This document shows positions 27,264 to 37,462 of a DNA stretch of 64,000 bases, one piece after another. A program made the position numbers and the translations under genes. The notes beneath the pieces are model-generated. The model saw nothing but the letters and a program-made list of their open reading frames with translations, was not told the origin of the DNA and did no database searches. Every line of letters starts with the position of its first letter. The stretch's first letter is position 1. Origin of the DNA: Acinetobacter sp. WC-141 (lineage in GTDB: Bacteria; Pseudomonadota; Gammaproteobacteria; Pseudomonadales; Moraxellaceae); the NCBI RefSeq assembly GCF_000313935.1, contig NZ_AMSS01000016.1, forward strand, positions 46,939-110,938, given 5' to 3'.

Positions 27264-28787
27264 TTAGTGAGTCTTTGTTGTTTGGTACGTCACTTCATAA
27301 TCTTTCAAATCTACTTTTTTCAAACGTTGTTTAAGTTTTTTCAGTGACCATGGCCATGCAGCAAAGTTACGCCCGTTGGCATCAAGGTAGTAACTCTTAC
27401 AGCCGCCGCTATTAAATACCGTTGTTTGTAAGTGTTTTTGTACCAAGTCATTGTGCTTCTTAATCACATCAGGCTTAACATTTAATTTGCTAATTCCTTT
27501 GTTTTTAATTTTCAATAAGCCATCTACGATATAGTCGAGCTGCGCTTCTGCCAAACCAATGAAAGAGTCATAGACCAGTACGTTAGGCCCCAAAACTAAA
27601 AATGCATTTGGTACATTTTCAATGTTGGTGCCTAAGTAAGCCTCTGGTGAACTATTTTTCCAGAGATCTTGTAAACATTGACCTTTTTCATTGTGAACAC
27701 GTTTACCAATGGGTGGGTGGGATACTTCAAAGCCTGTACCCCAAATAATCACATCAACTTCGTGGCGTTCACCATTCGCAGCAACCACCGTATTGCCTTC
27801 AACTTTAACCAACCCATGAGGGATTAGGGTCGTGTTTGGTGCTTGTAGCGCAGGGTAGTAATTGTTAGCAAACAAAATACGTTTACAGCCAATATCAAAG
27901 TTTGGCGTGACATTTTTACGTAGCACTGGGTCATTAATTTGCAATTTAAGTAATTGCTTACCCAATACATTGACTGGTTTGAGTGCGAGTGGATTACGTA
28001 AACCAAAGTTAATCGCATTCAGCGTTAACGCTACACTTTTACGCCAGCTCGCCTGAATAGACGGATATTTAGCAATCACTGATTTACTAAATTCGCCCAA
28101 GTCTGTATCCGGTTTTGGTAATACCCAAGGCGCTGTACGTTGAAATACAAAAAGCTCTTTCACTTTTGGTTGAATTTGTGGCACAAACTGAATAGCAGAT
28201 GCACCAGTACCAATCACGGCAATGCGTTTACCTGTCAAATCATAATCATGGTTCCATTTAGCTGAATGGAACATCTCGCCTTTAAATGTTTCTAAGCCTT
28301 CAAGACGTGGAATTTGAGCTTCAGTAATTGGACCTGTCGCAAAAATAACGGTTTTAGACAAATATTGACCAGTACTTGTATCAAGTACCCACAGATGACG
28401 TGAGTCATCCCATGCTGCGTTGAGCAGTTCGCTATTAAACTCGATTTTAGACGTAACATTAAACTCGTTACTCACATCTTCCAGATAACTTAAGATTTCT
28501 GGTTGGCGCGCAAATAAATGGCTCCATTTTGCACTTGGTGCAAATGAGTAAGAATAAAGAGCAGATGGTACATCACAGCCACAACCTGGGTAGGTATTTT
28601 CACGCCATGTTCCACCAACACGACCAGCTTTCTCAATAATTTTATAATTGGTATAACCAACTTGATCTAGGCGAATGGCAGCAGCAATACCTGAAATACC
28701 AGCACCCACAATAAAAGTATCGAAAATATGGCTTGGTGATTTGACAGCTTTTTTTGCTGAAGCATTTGTTTTCATTTGAGCAGTCAT
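27264..28787 (-). CDS. Flavin-containing (Baeyer-Villiger type) monooxygenase
   Basis: FAD/NADPH monooxygenase of 507 residues. GAGISGIAAA and GTGASAIQF are the nucleotide-binding motifs and FKGEMFHSAKWNHD the Baeyer-Villiger fingerprint. The ATG at 28787 (MTAQMK) has AGGTAG upstream and is chosen over an earlier frame start that would overlap the SDR. Clearly related to the enzyme at 19522, sharing GKRIAVIGTGASAIQFVP-type stretches. It follows an SDR in the same direction, with both under the nearby TetR regulator by inference. Confidence 0.87.
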   Translation of the reverse strand: MTAQMKTNASAKKAVKSPSHIFDTFIVGAGISGIAAAIRLDQVGYTNYKIIEKAGRVGGTWRENTYPGCGCDVPSALYSYSFAPSAKWSHLFARQPEILSYLEDVSNEFNVTSKIEFNSELLNAAWDDSRHLWVLDTSTGQYLSKTVIFATGPITEAQIPRLEGLETFKGEMFHSAKWNHDYDLTGKRIAVIGTGASAIQFVPQIQPKVKELFVFQRTAPWVLPKPDTDLGEFSKSVIAKYPSIQASWRKSVALTLNAINFGLRNPLALKPVNVLGKQLLKLQINDPVLRKNVTPNFDIGCKRILFANNYYPALQAPNTTLIPHGLVKVEGNTVVAANGERHEVDVIIWGTGFEVSHPPIGKRVHNEKGQCLQDLWKNSSPEAYLGTNIENVPNAFLVLGPNVLVYDSFIGLAEAQLDYIVDGLLKIKNKGISKLNVKPDVIKKHNDLVQKHLQTTVFNSGGCKSYYLDANGRNFAAWPWSLKKLKQRLKKVDLKDYEVTYQTTKTH

Positions 28788-28809
28788 ATGTGTACTACCT
28801 ATAAATTTC

Positions 28810-29643
28810 TTATTTAAATAATTTGTACGAGGTGCCAAGGAACTTGGTATACAAGCTTGGTGATGCACGTTTCATAAGCCAGAATAACTTCGCATCAATT
28901 TGAGGAATCGTATAAAGCTCATCTTGATCAAGGCGATTAAGTGTTAATCTTGCGACATCATCACTTGTGGTGAGGGCATAGTTCATGAGTGCATGGTCTG
29001 CAAGCTTTGAATAGCGTCCTGGAATTCGACCATTTTTAATGATATTGGTTGGAACCAGTGTCGGGCAGAGTACATTCACTTTAATATTGAATTTGTGCAG
29101 TTCGGCAGAAAGCGTTTCTGAAAGCGCACGCACACCCGCTTTAGTCACATTATAAGCGGTCATTTCTGGTGCAGCTGTATACGATGCGGCAGAAGCAACA
29201 TTAATAATTGCGCCGTAACCTAACTTTTTAAACTTTGGCACAAATGCATGGCATCCATGAATAACACCCCAAAGGTTAATATTCATGACCCAGTTCCAGT
29301 CTTCTAGGCTCAATTCATCAAACTTACCGCCTAAACCTACACCTGCATTATTAATGAGTAGGGTTACAGGGTGTTGCATTAAAATTTCAGCTTTTTCAGC
29401 TAGATTTGCCACCTGTTCTGGATTGCCAACATCACAGCGCATGGCAAAGGCTTTTGCACCTTCTTGTTCAAGAAGTTTTACGGTTTCTTCAGCAGCTTCC
29501 AGATTAATATCTGCACACACTACGCTGCCACCACGTTTTGCCAGTTCAATTGCAAAACTTCGACCAATCCCGCTGCCTGCACCCGTCACTACGGCATAAG
29601 CTTTTTGGCTTGGTTTAACTTTCTTTTTGCCAAATAAAATCAT
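28810..29643 (-). CDS. Short-chain dehydrogenase/reductase
   Basis: SDR of 277 residues with TGAGSGIGRS, NNAGVGLGG, INVASAASYTAAPEMTAYNVTKAG (Ser, Tyr, Lys triad). C-terminal tail LFWLMKRASPSLYTKFLGTSYKLFK is basic and hydrophobic and may associate with membranes. The stop is 22 bp before the monooxygenase start, so they are cotranscribed. Confidence 0.88.
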   Translation of the reverse strand: MILFGKKKVKPSQKAYAVVTGAGSGIGRSFAIELAKRGGSVVCADINLEAAEETVKLLEQEGAKAFAMRCDVGNPEQVANLAEKAEILMQHPVTLLINNAGVGLGGKFDELSLEDWNWVMNINLWGVIHGCHAFVPKFKKLGYGAIINVASAASYTAAPEMTAYNVTKAGVRALSETLSAELHKFNIKVNVLCPTLVPTNIIKNGRIPGRYSKLADHALMNYALTTSDDVARLTLNRLDQDELYTIPQIDAKLFWLMKRASPSLYTKFLGTSYKLFK

Positions 29644-29671
29644 GATTCATCCATAAATAGCTTGAAGAGAT

Positions 29672-29696
29672 ACCAGCTATCTTCTTGATAGCTGGT
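29672..29696 (-). terminator. Hairpin between the PF10118-type gene and the SDR
   Basis: ACCAGCTATC (29672-29681) and GATAGCTGGT (29687-29696) pair perfectly. It may terminate part of the leftward transcript; no strong U-run follows. Confidence 0.55.
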
Positions 29697-29708
29697 CATA
29701 GAGGACGA

Positions 29709-30668
29709 TTAAGACACGCGTACTGGTGGAGTAAATTCTTTAACAAAGAAAGGTGCAATCGCGCCGCCTTCGTTCAGTAATTTCTTTTTGTAATACTCAA
29801 GATATTCAGTTGTATCATGATCATTTGGGTGAAAGTCTGGACGTAAATAGTCAAGAATTTGACCAATTGTGCTGCCAAAAACACCATCTTTCGGTCCAAA
29901 AATTAGACCAACGCCACGGCGAGCATCTTTCCAGAATTTTAAAGTCAACATCTCTTGTGGCTTTCTTAACACAGGCACAAATAAAGTAGTCGCAGGGATT
30001 AAGCCTAAAATGGTAAATAAAGCGAGGAAGAAACCAGATGCGCGCAGTGGATAGCTGCCATTTAAGATTTGATAAACATCGTAGGCAATATCTTTATGCT
30101 CAGATTCTTCAAGCATATGCCACATCCACAACGCACGGCTCTTCTCATCATCTGAATAATAGAAATTCTTTTCATGCTTCATCATGTATTCAGCAAGTAC
30201 CGCAGTAAAATGCTCAATACCTGCCATCATTGATAATTTGAGTGGCTGTGGAAACTTTAAAAATACATATTTAAAGAAGTTCGAACCAAGAAAGCGATAT
30301 AGCGCAACAGGATATTCTGCATCTTGCAGCGCATCGTTATATTCATTGTGCAATTTTGAATGAATTGCTTCTTGGCCAATCAGTGATGTAACACGCTGCT
30401 TTAATATCGGATCTTTAATAAACTCACGGTGATGGCGAGCGGTTTCAATGACCAGATCTTCACCATAGGTTAAAAAGACCGAAAGCGTGGCAAAAAACAA
30501 AGTAGCAAACTGATTGTCCATATAGAATCTGACATCAATTTCCTTTCCATCAAAACCAATATTTAAATGTCGGATTGGAATTGAGCTTTTGCTAGAAAAA
30601 TCCGGTAACTCAATTTCACGCTGAAATTTAAGTTTGTTGAATGATTTTTTAACTGCGGTCGAGATCAT
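29709..30668 (-). CDS. Metal-dependent hydrolase-like protein (PF10118 type)
   Basis: Protein of about 319 residues. Ferritin-like helical pattern with IGQEAIHSKLHNEY and LEESEHKDIAYDVY, which supply Glu and His pairs suitable for a di-metal site, as in the PF10118 family often linked to fatty acid or hydrocarbon metabolism genes. Start at ATG 30668 (MISTAV) preferred to 30686. First gene of a leftward group with SDR and monooxygenase, divergent from a TetR gene. Its chemical reaction is not known. Confidence 0.8.
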   Translation of the reverse strand: MISTAVKKSFNKLKFQREIELPDFSSKSSIPIRHLNIGFDGKEIDVRFYMDNQFATLFFATLSVFLTYGEDLVIETARHHREFIKDPILKQRVTSLIGQEAIHSKLHNEYNDALQDAEYPVALYRFLGSNFFKYVFLKFPQPLKLSMMAGIEHFTAVLAEYMMKHEKNFYYSDDEKSRALWMWHMLEESEHKDIAYDVYQILNGSYPLRASGFFLALFTILGLIPATTLFVPVLRKPQEMLTLKFWKDARRGVGLIFGPKDGVFGSTIGQILDYLRPDFHPNDHDTTEYLEYYKKKLLNEGGAIAPFFVKEFTPPVRVS

Positions 30669-30888
30669 GGCGACACCCTGAGGCAAAGTAGTGGTGCATT
30701 TTGATGAAAATTAATAAACTCAATGATCAACAAAGCACTGTAAATTCCATTTTCAAAAACAGATAATTCTCTGCATTGACTACGGTGTTGTTGCTCCGTT
30801 ATTTGTTTGATTATTTGGCTGAATAACGGAAAGAAGAGTCGTTCCTGACTAGAGTCGATTAATGACTCTTCTTTAATTTTTTCATATT

Positions 30889-31177
30889 AATCTGACTTTA
30901 TGTTCGGATTCAATTCGGGTAAATTTTTAAATATAGAAAGGTATTTTATAGAAATGTTGTTTAGTAGAAATTTTAATTAATTTAACATTATATATTTGAT
31001 AAATAATAAATAAATTTGAAATATATGTTTTAAATACAATAAATAAAAAACCACTTGGAGCGACGTTTTTAACTATGCTTTTCTGAATTTTTTAACTAAG
31101 TTTGACAACTATTCGGATTTTGTTTTTTTATTTCTATAGCATCAGATTACATGCTAATCTGAATTTATGTTCGGATT
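30889..31177. promoter_or_regulatory. Two near-identical TetR-type operators in a 523-bp divergent gap
   Basis: A 22-bp sequence of form AATCTGA-N8-TCGGATT occurs at 30889-30910 and again at 31156-31177, differing at one base. The second copy is 14 bp before the TetR start codon; the first lies about 220 bp before the divergent operon. TCAGATT (31142-31148) also forms an inverted repeat with AATCTGA (31156-31162). The rest of the gap is AT-rich with no gene seen. Confidence 0.7.
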
Positions 31178-31191
31178 ATTGATTAGATCGT

Positions 31192-31812
31192 ATGACTACA
31201 CGGAAACCTCGTCAAACTCGAGCCAAAGTTACTGTGGATACTATTATTGAAGCTGGTTTTATTGGGGTGGCGCTGCATGGGCCTAGTGGAACCACGACAC
31301 GTCATATTGCAGAAATTGCAGGAGTGAGTGTCGGATCTTTATATGAATATTTTAAAAATAAAGAAGAAATTTATGATGCGATGAATCACTACTTTGTTCG
31401 GGAAATTCTGGACATGATTACAGAGCTTACGCCGACTATTTTACAGCTGGAGTTAGAACCTGTCATTGAAATGATTTTTTATACTTTTAGTGATTTATTA
31501 AAGAAAAATAATGACCGCTATTTGACTGTTTTACGGTATGCAGGCGAGTTACAGTACGATAAATACATTCCCAAAATTGAACAGGCTTTAATGGAAGTCA
31601 TCATGAAATATATGATGCACAATCCAAAATATCTCAAAATCAATAATTTACCTGTAATTACCTATATTTGTATCAATAGTGGAATTTTTAATGTCGCACG
31701 GCATCTTATTTTGCCAAATCCTTATATTAGTTTTGATGAAATGGTGCAGGGGTTAACGACCATGATCATGAGTTATATCAATACAGAGATGGCACGTTCA
31801 GAAGAACATTGA
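31192..31812 (+). CDS. TetR-family transcriptional regulator
   Basis: Regulator of 206 residues: N-terminal helix-turn-helix (TTRHIAEIAGVSVGSLYEYFKNKEEIY) and a ligand-binding helical domain. Divergent from the PF10118/SDR/monooxygenase set, with repeated operators between them, so it likely represses both itself and that set. Confidence 0.88.
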   Translation: MTTRKPRQTRAKVTVDTIIEAGFIGVALHGPSGTTTRHIAEIAGVSVGSLYEYFKNKEEIYDAMNHYFVREILDMITELTPTILQLELEPVIEMIFYTFSDLLKKNNDRYLTVLRYAGELQYDKYIPKIEQALMEVIMKYMMHNPKYLKINNLPVITYICINSGIFNVARHLILPNPYISFDEMVQGLTTMIMSYINTEMARSEEH

Positions 31813-31850
31813 GCTGAGTTAGAATTTTATAAGTCCAATCAACAATAAAA

Positions 31851-31881
31851 AAGCCCCCGCATAAATTTTATGCGAGGGCTT
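31851..31881. terminator. Bidirectional terminator
   Basis: 15-base arms with one mismatch (31851-31865, 31867-31881) between the convergent TetR and pirin genes. Confidence 0.85.
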
Positions 31882-31888
31882 AGTTGCA

Positions 31889-32611
31889 TTATGGCATGGT
31901 TGGAACTTCTTCAGGACGCATATCGAAAATCAAAATTTCGGCGTTATCACCATTGGTAAACGATAAGCTTCCGCCTTCACGAATACGTGCAGCATCGCCA
32001 GTGTTAAATGTTTTACCATTTACATCAACGCGACCTTTAGCGACGTGTAGGTAAACATATCGACCCTCAGGAATCACAAATTCAGCAGTTTCTTCACCAT
32101 CAAAAAGACCTGAGTAAATATTAATGTCTTGTTTGATAGACAAAGTTTTCTCGCCACCTTTGGGTGAGATGATCAAATGCAATTTACCGCGTTTGTCTGC
32201 TTCATCAATATGAACTTGTTGATAGCCTGGATCTGTATTTACTTCATTTGGAACGACCCAAATTTGCAAGAAATGAACGCCTTCTTGAGCTGAATGGTTA
32301 AATTCACTATGGGCAACACCGCGACCTGCACTCATCAACTGAATGTCACCAGGCACAATCACAGAACCTGTACCCATCGAGTCTTTATGCTCTAACGCCC
32401 CTTCAAGTACGTAGGAAATAATTTCCATATTGCGGTGAGGGTGAGTACCAAAGCCTTTAGATGGAGCAACGTTATCATCATTAATTACAAGTAGATCCGA
32501 AAAACCGACTTGTTTTGGGTCCCAATAATTAGCAAATGAAAAGCTATGTTTTGATTGTAACCAACCATGATGTGCTGCACCACGCTCGTGAGATAAACGC
32601 ATATCAAACAT
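31889..32611 (-). CDS. Pirin family protein
   Basis: Bicupin protein of 240 residues. The N-terminal cupin has HPHRNMEIISYVLEGALEHKDS, with the His/His/Glu metal ligands, and HSEFNHS supplies the further His. Pirins bind iron and some have quercetin dioxygenase activity. AGGAG precedes the ATG. Single gene with an inverted-repeat region upstream. Confidence 0.9.
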   Translation of the reverse strand: MFDMRLSHERGAAHHGWLQSKHSFSFANYWDPKQVGFSDLLVINDDNVAPSKGFGTHPHRNMEIISYVLEGALEHKDSMGTGSVIVPGDIQLMSAGRGVAHSEFNHSAQEGVHFLQIWVVPNEVNTDPGYQQVHIDEADKRGKLHLIISPKGGEKTLSIKQDINIYSGLFDGEETAEFVIPEGRYVYLHVAKGRVDVNGKTFNTGDAARIREGGSLSFTNGDNAEILIFDMRPEEVPTMP

Positions 32612-32646
32612 GATGTATTCTCCTGATTTAATTTTTTCTCTGAGTA

Positions 32647-32721
32647 CATTTTATCGTAGCGTTTATTGTAATAAAGCTCTGAAAATGGAAAGCTTAGTAC
32701 GATTTATAGAACGATAAAATG
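32647..32721 (-). promoter_or_regulatory. Inverted repeat upstream of the pirin gene
   Basis: CATTTTATCGT (32647-32657) and ACGATAAAATG (32711-32721) are perfect complements 53 bp apart, with a further TACGAT at 32699-32704 between them. Probably regulator half-sites. From 32722 to about 33180 the DNA is very AT-rich and I see no gene. Confidence 0.4.
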
Positions 32722-33183
32722 AAAAACTATGTGTTAAATAAGAAAAAGGTTCTTTTAGTTAAAATTGAAGTTTTATTTTTTAAAATAGAGATGAAATACG
32801 GGAAATGGCTAGGTAGCTAAATAATTTTAAATAGAACAGTTCAAAGAAAAATAGAGCTTTTTATTCTATTTATTCGTTAAAAAATTTAGATATATTTCAA
32901 GCAATATACTCATTTGTCTACAATGTGTATTTAAATGAACTTAATAATGAAAATGGATAAAAAGCTAATATTAAAAATAACTAAATAGAAACTATTTTAA
33001 AATAAAGTGACTTTTCAATGGAAAAGTTTTGTATTTATCAAAAAATGTAATTGAATATCTTAAATCACCTTTTTTTTCAAATATTTGAGTGAGAGTGTGT
33101 TATTGTAAATAAATGTGAAAATATTCACAAAGCTAAATTTTTTTGTTAAGATCATTAACATTAAAAACATAGAGATAATAATA

Positions 33184-33411
33184 ATGATCAATAAAGTATT
33201 AATAGTGTTGTGTGTGGGTATTGTCTTTGTATTAGGATACTGGGCTTATTTAGATACTCAAAATAAAAGACATCAAGAACTCATGCAGATCATTCAAGAA
33301 GCAGAAAGAAATCTACAAAGTATCGAACGCAATCCAAATCATGCTCATCACAGCAATTTAGCTTCTTATAATATGCAAGAATATATCGGCGAGAAAAAAA
33401 TTATTTTCTAA
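33184..33411 (+). CDS. Small single-pass membrane protein, unknown
   Basis: Predicted 75-residue protein: one N-terminal membrane helix (VLIVLCVGIVFVLGYWAYL) followed by a charged, helical tail. I do not recognise it. ATG 33184 is chosen because upstream codons add only an AT-rich, implausible leader from GTG 33115. It stands alone in a gene-poor AT-rich interval and is followed by a strong terminator. Confidence 0.6.
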   Translation: MINKVLIVLCVGIVFVLGYWAYLDTQNKRHQELMQIIQEAERNLQSIERNPNHAHHSNLASYNMQEYIGEKKIIF

Positions 33412-33518
33412 CAATATTGGATGAGAAATTTCTAACTTTCACTTTGTCATTGGTCATATCTTTTCATAAATTTTAATCATGTTTCTGTTGAATCTGTTAA
33501 ACTTATTGAACGTATAGT

Positions 33519-33551
33519 AAAAAAGCTGCATAGGGGTTATGCAGCTTTTTT
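33519..33551 (+). terminator. Rho-independent terminator
   Basis: AAAAAAGCTGCATA (33519-33532) pairs perfectly with TATGCAGCTTTTTT (33538-33551). Confidence 0.92.
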
Positions 33552-33651
33552 GTGTTTCAAGAGGGGCCGTGGTTATTTCCTGTGTATGAACTAGAAACCA
33601 GGTGAGTGGCATATTTGTTGCTTCTTTTATTTGTGATTCTTGTTTATAGAC

Positions 33652-33677
33652 CTGAACAGAAAAACAATATTGTTCAG
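33652..33677. promoter_or_regulatory. Nested palindromes upstream of the purine permease
   Basis: CTGAACA (33652-33658) pairs with TGTTCAG (33671-33677), and AACAATATTGTT (33663-33674) is a 12-bp palindrome inside it. This is operator-like, 55 bp before the start codon. The sequence does not resemble a purine riboswitch. Confidence 0.4.
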
Positions 33678-33731
33678 TTATCTACATAGAAGTAAATATT
33701 CCACAGTTCAGATTTTGCATAGAGGCTACTT

Positions 33732-35051
33732 ATGGCGGCGCCCAATTCTTCGGCAGGCTGGTTAGAGCGTTTATTTAAGTTAAGCGACAATAAAACCACT
33801 TTCCGAACTGAAGTTCTTGCTGGTGTAACTACATTTCTAACGATGTGTTACATCATTATTGTCAATCCACTCATTTTATCTGAAACCGGCATGGATCATG
33901 GTGCCGTATTCGTTGCGACCTGTTTGGCAGCAGCAATCGGATGTTTAGTGATGGGGATCATTGCAAATTATCCAATCGCACTGGCCCCTGGTATGGGTTT
34001 AAACGCTTACTTTACCTACTCGGTTTGTATGGGGATGGGCGTGCCATGGCAAACAGCTTTAGCGGCTGTTTTTGTTTCAGGCCTTGTTTTTCTTGCAATT
34101 AGCTTCTTTAAAATTCGTGAAGCGATTGTCAATGCAATCCCAATGTCGCTTAAATTTGCCATTGGTGGGGGTATCGGCTTATTCCTCGCACTTGTTGCTT
34201 TAAAAAATGCTGGCATTATTGTTGCCAATCAAGCAACCCTAGTGGGCTTAGGTGATATCAAGCAACCTACAGTATTGTTAGCGTTATTTGGATTTTTAAT
34301 GATTGTGGTTTTACACCATTTAAAAGTTCGAGGCGCAATCATTATTAGTATTTTGGTTGTTACCGCAATTGCTACTGTTTTAGGCTTGAACGAGTTTAAG
34401 GGTGTTGTTGGAGAAATTCCATCAATTGCCCCAACCTTTATGCAAATGGACTTTGAAGGTCTATTTACTGCAAGCATGATAGGCGTCATTTTCGTATTCT
34501 TTATTGTCGACTTGTTTGATAGTACGGGTACTTTAGTTGGGGTTTCACATCGCGCCGGTCTTTTAAAAGATGGTAAATTACCACGTTTGAAAAAGGCATT
34601 ATTTGCAGACTCTACTGCAATTGTTGCGGGTGCTGCATTAGGTACATCTTCAACTACGCCATATATTGAATCAGCTTCAGGTGTAGCAGCAGGTGGACGT
34701 ACTGGTTTAACTGCCGTTGTGGTTGCAGTTTTATTTATCTGCTGTTTATTTTTAGCACCTCTTGCTCAATCTGTACCAGGTTTTGCAACAGCACCAGCTT
34801 TATTGTTCATCGGTGTGTTGATGATTCAAGGGATCACTCACATCGATTGGGATGATATTACAGAAGCGGTTCCAGCCTTTTTAACGATTGTATTTATGCC
34901 ATTTGCCTATTCAATTGCTGATGGTATTGCAATGGGCTTTATTAGCTATGCATTAGTTAAATTATTCACAGGTAAGGCAAAAACAGTACCGTACATGGTA
35001 TGGATTATTGCTGCACTTTGGGTATTTAAATTTATCGCGTTTGGCGGTTAA
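33732..35051 (+). CDS. NCS2 family purine (adenine/guanine/hypoxanthine) permease
   Basis: Membrane transporter of 439 residues with 12 or more hydrophobic helices. MAAPNSSAGWLERLFKLSDNKTTFRTE and GLNAYFTYSV, plus STTPYIESASGVAAGGRTGLT, are typical of the AzgA/GhxP-like branch. GAGG precedes the ATG. The next gene encodes adenosine deaminase, so the pair serves purine salvage. Confidence 0.88.
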   Translation: MAAPNSSAGWLERLFKLSDNKTTFRTEVLAGVTTFLTMCYIIIVNPLILSETGMDHGAVFVATCLAAAIGCLVMGIIANYPIALAPGMGLNAYFTYSVCMGMGVPWQTALAAVFVSGLVFLAISFFKIREAIVNAIPMSLKFAIGGGIGLFLALVALKNAGIIVANQATLVGLGDIKQPTVLLALFGFLMIVVLHHLKVRGAIIISILVVTAIATVLGLNEFKGVVGEIPSIAPTFMQMDFEGLFTASMIGVIFVFFIVDLFDSTGTLVGVSHRAGLLKDGKLPRLKKALFADSTAIVAGAALGTSSTTPYIESASGVAAGGRTGLTAVVVAVLFICCLFLAPLAQSVPGFATAPALLFIGVLMIQGITHIDWDDITEAVPAFLTIVFMPFAYSIADGIAMGFISYALVKLFTGKAKTVPYMVWIIAALWVFKFIAFGG

Positions 35052-35061
35052 TATGATTTTT

Positions 35062-35117
35062 TATAATTTTCTTCTTGAGCTGTCTTAGACACAGTTTTTA
35101 ATAAGAAGAAAATTATA
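35062..35117 (+). repeat. Cruciform-forming inverted repeat
   Basis: Fifteen-bp perfect arms (35062-35076, 35103-35117) enclose a second small stem TGTC/GACA. It lies between the permease and add, just before a terminator. Confidence 0.6.
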
Positions 35118-35118
35118 G

Positions 35119-36166
<1,048 letters not shown>

Positions 36167-36168
36167 AT

Positions 36169-36199
36169 AAAAAAACCGCCTATCTCAGGCGGTTTTTTT
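36169..36199. terminator. Bidirectional terminator
   Basis: Arms 36169-36181 and 36187-36199 pair perfectly with A-run and T-run ends, between convergent genes. Confidence 0.93.
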
Positions 36200-36207
36200 A
36201 TGTGCAA

Positions 36208-36765
36208 TTACTTAGGTTGTTTGGTCATACTATTTAAAATATTGTCTTTATCAACAAAGTGGTGTTTTAACGCTGCAAGTACATGTCCAACAATGAGAAA
36301 ACCTGCAAACCAAGAAATATAAATATGTAAAGGTTTAACAACAGCTAAAAGCTCTGGGTTATCTTGTACTAAACGCGGAATTTCAAATAAATATAAAACA
36401 GGGGCAGGGTGACCAGCGCTCCAGCTAAATAAACAACCAGTGACAGGTAAAGCCACTAAAATCACATAAAGTAATAGATGACCAATGTGAGCTAGAGTTT
36501 TCATCATTGGAGACATGCTGTCAGGTAATTTTGGAGCTGGATGTGTATAGCGCCATAAAATCCGGACAATCACCAAAAAGATAATGGTTGTTGCAATATT
36601 CTTATGTAACGTAATGACATCGCCTTTAAAGCTGCCATCAACGTCATAACTTAAAAAATTTCCGCTATAAAAGCCAATAGCCCATGCTGTGATGAAAATG
36701 ATTGCCATCACCCAATGCAGGATTTGTGCGGTACGGGTGTAATACTGAGATGAAACAGCAGGCAT
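36208..36765 (-). CDS. Cytochrome b561
   Basis: Di-heme membrane cytochrome of 185 residues with four helices. His residues in QILHWVMAI, LHKNIATT, HIGHLLLYV and HIYISWFAGFLIVGHVLAALKHHF are the expected heme ligands. ATG 36765 (MPAVSS) has AGGG seven bases upstream and removes an implausible charged leader. It likely shuttles electrons between quinol and a periplasmic acceptor. Confidence 0.9.
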   Translation of the reverse strand: MPAVSSQYYTRTAQILHWVMAIIFITAWAIGFYSGNFLSYDVDGSFKGDVITLHKNIATTIIFLVIVRILWRYTHPAPKLPDSMSPMMKTLAHIGHLLLYVILVALPVTGCLFSWSAGHPAPVLYLFEIPRLVQDNPELLAVVKPLHIYISWFAGFLIVGHVLAALKHHFVDKDNILNSMTKQPK

Positions 36766-37000
36766 AAAAGACCCTATTTTTTTGTCGTTTTGATTTTTAA
36801 TTTTATGGGAAAGCACTAATTTTGAGAAATATTTTAAATGTAACAGAGCGTGCTAAAAACAGAACGTTTAAGAAAAAATGCATTTGATGAGCCGAGTTTT
36901 GCTGGGGAAAATAGATTGCATAAATGCATCAAATTATTTGTTTCTTCTAAAGTCGAGTTTAGGCACAATACGCGCTGCCAACGTTCAATCAAAGGAAAAA

Positions 37001-37393
37001 ATGATGAAAAAATTGATGCTCGCTCTAGCGCCAGTTGTTTTAGCTTTAACAGCATGTGCAACGACTACAGGTACGGGTACTGGGGCTACTTCTGCACAAT
37101 CTACAACTCAACAGTTGGGTGTTGCTGCATTAAAAGTTGCTGTAAATGCAAAATGTATTACAGAGATTAATAATGTTGGCGCTTGGAAGACAGCAACAAA
37201 GCTTATGACTGCTGAGCAACGTGACAGCATTCAAACTAATGTTTGTGGTTGTGTAAGCGAGAAGGCACCAAATAGCGTGACAGCAGTAGAATTGGCAGCG
37301 GCTGCATTTGATGTAAATGCACGTGCTACAATTGTAAACCAAGTGGTTTCAAAAACTGTAAATGAGTGTGTGGCAGAAGCTTTACAAAAGTAA
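37001..37393 (+). CDS. Small lipoprotein, unknown function
   Basis: Protein of 130 residues with a lipoprotein signal (KKLMLALAPVVLALTAC) and a Thr/Gly-rich linker, then a helical domain with two or three Cys (CITEIN, NVCGCVSEKA, VNECVAE). AAAGGA precedes ATGATG, so 37001 or 37004 could be the start. I do not recognise a named family. Confidence 0.8.
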   Translation: MMKKLMLALAPVVLALTACATTTGTGTGATSAQSTTQQLGVAALKVAVNAKCITEINNVGAWKTATKLMTAEQRDSIQTNVCGCVSEKAPNSVTAVELAAAAFDVNARATIVNQVVSKTVNECVAEALQK

Positions 37394-37415
37394 TTAATAA
37401 TTTTTGTATTAAAGA

Positions 37416-37446
37416 AGGCTGATTATATTGATCAGCCTCTTTTGTT
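37416..37446 (+). terminator. Terminator after the lipoprotein gene
   Basis: AGGCTGAT (37416-37423) pairs with ATCAGCCT (37431-37438), followed by CTTTTGTTT. Confidence 0.8.
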
Positions 37447-37462
37447 TAAAGGTAGAGATTTG

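Noticed and set aside
33560..33731. Purine riboswitch before the NCS2 permease
   Set aside because: The leader has palindromes but not the conserved core or three-way junction of the purine aptamer.
36834..37061. Leftward frame over the start of the small lipoprotein gene
   Set aside because: It overlaps the lipoprotein signal region on the opposite strand, lacks a ribosome site and has no family features.
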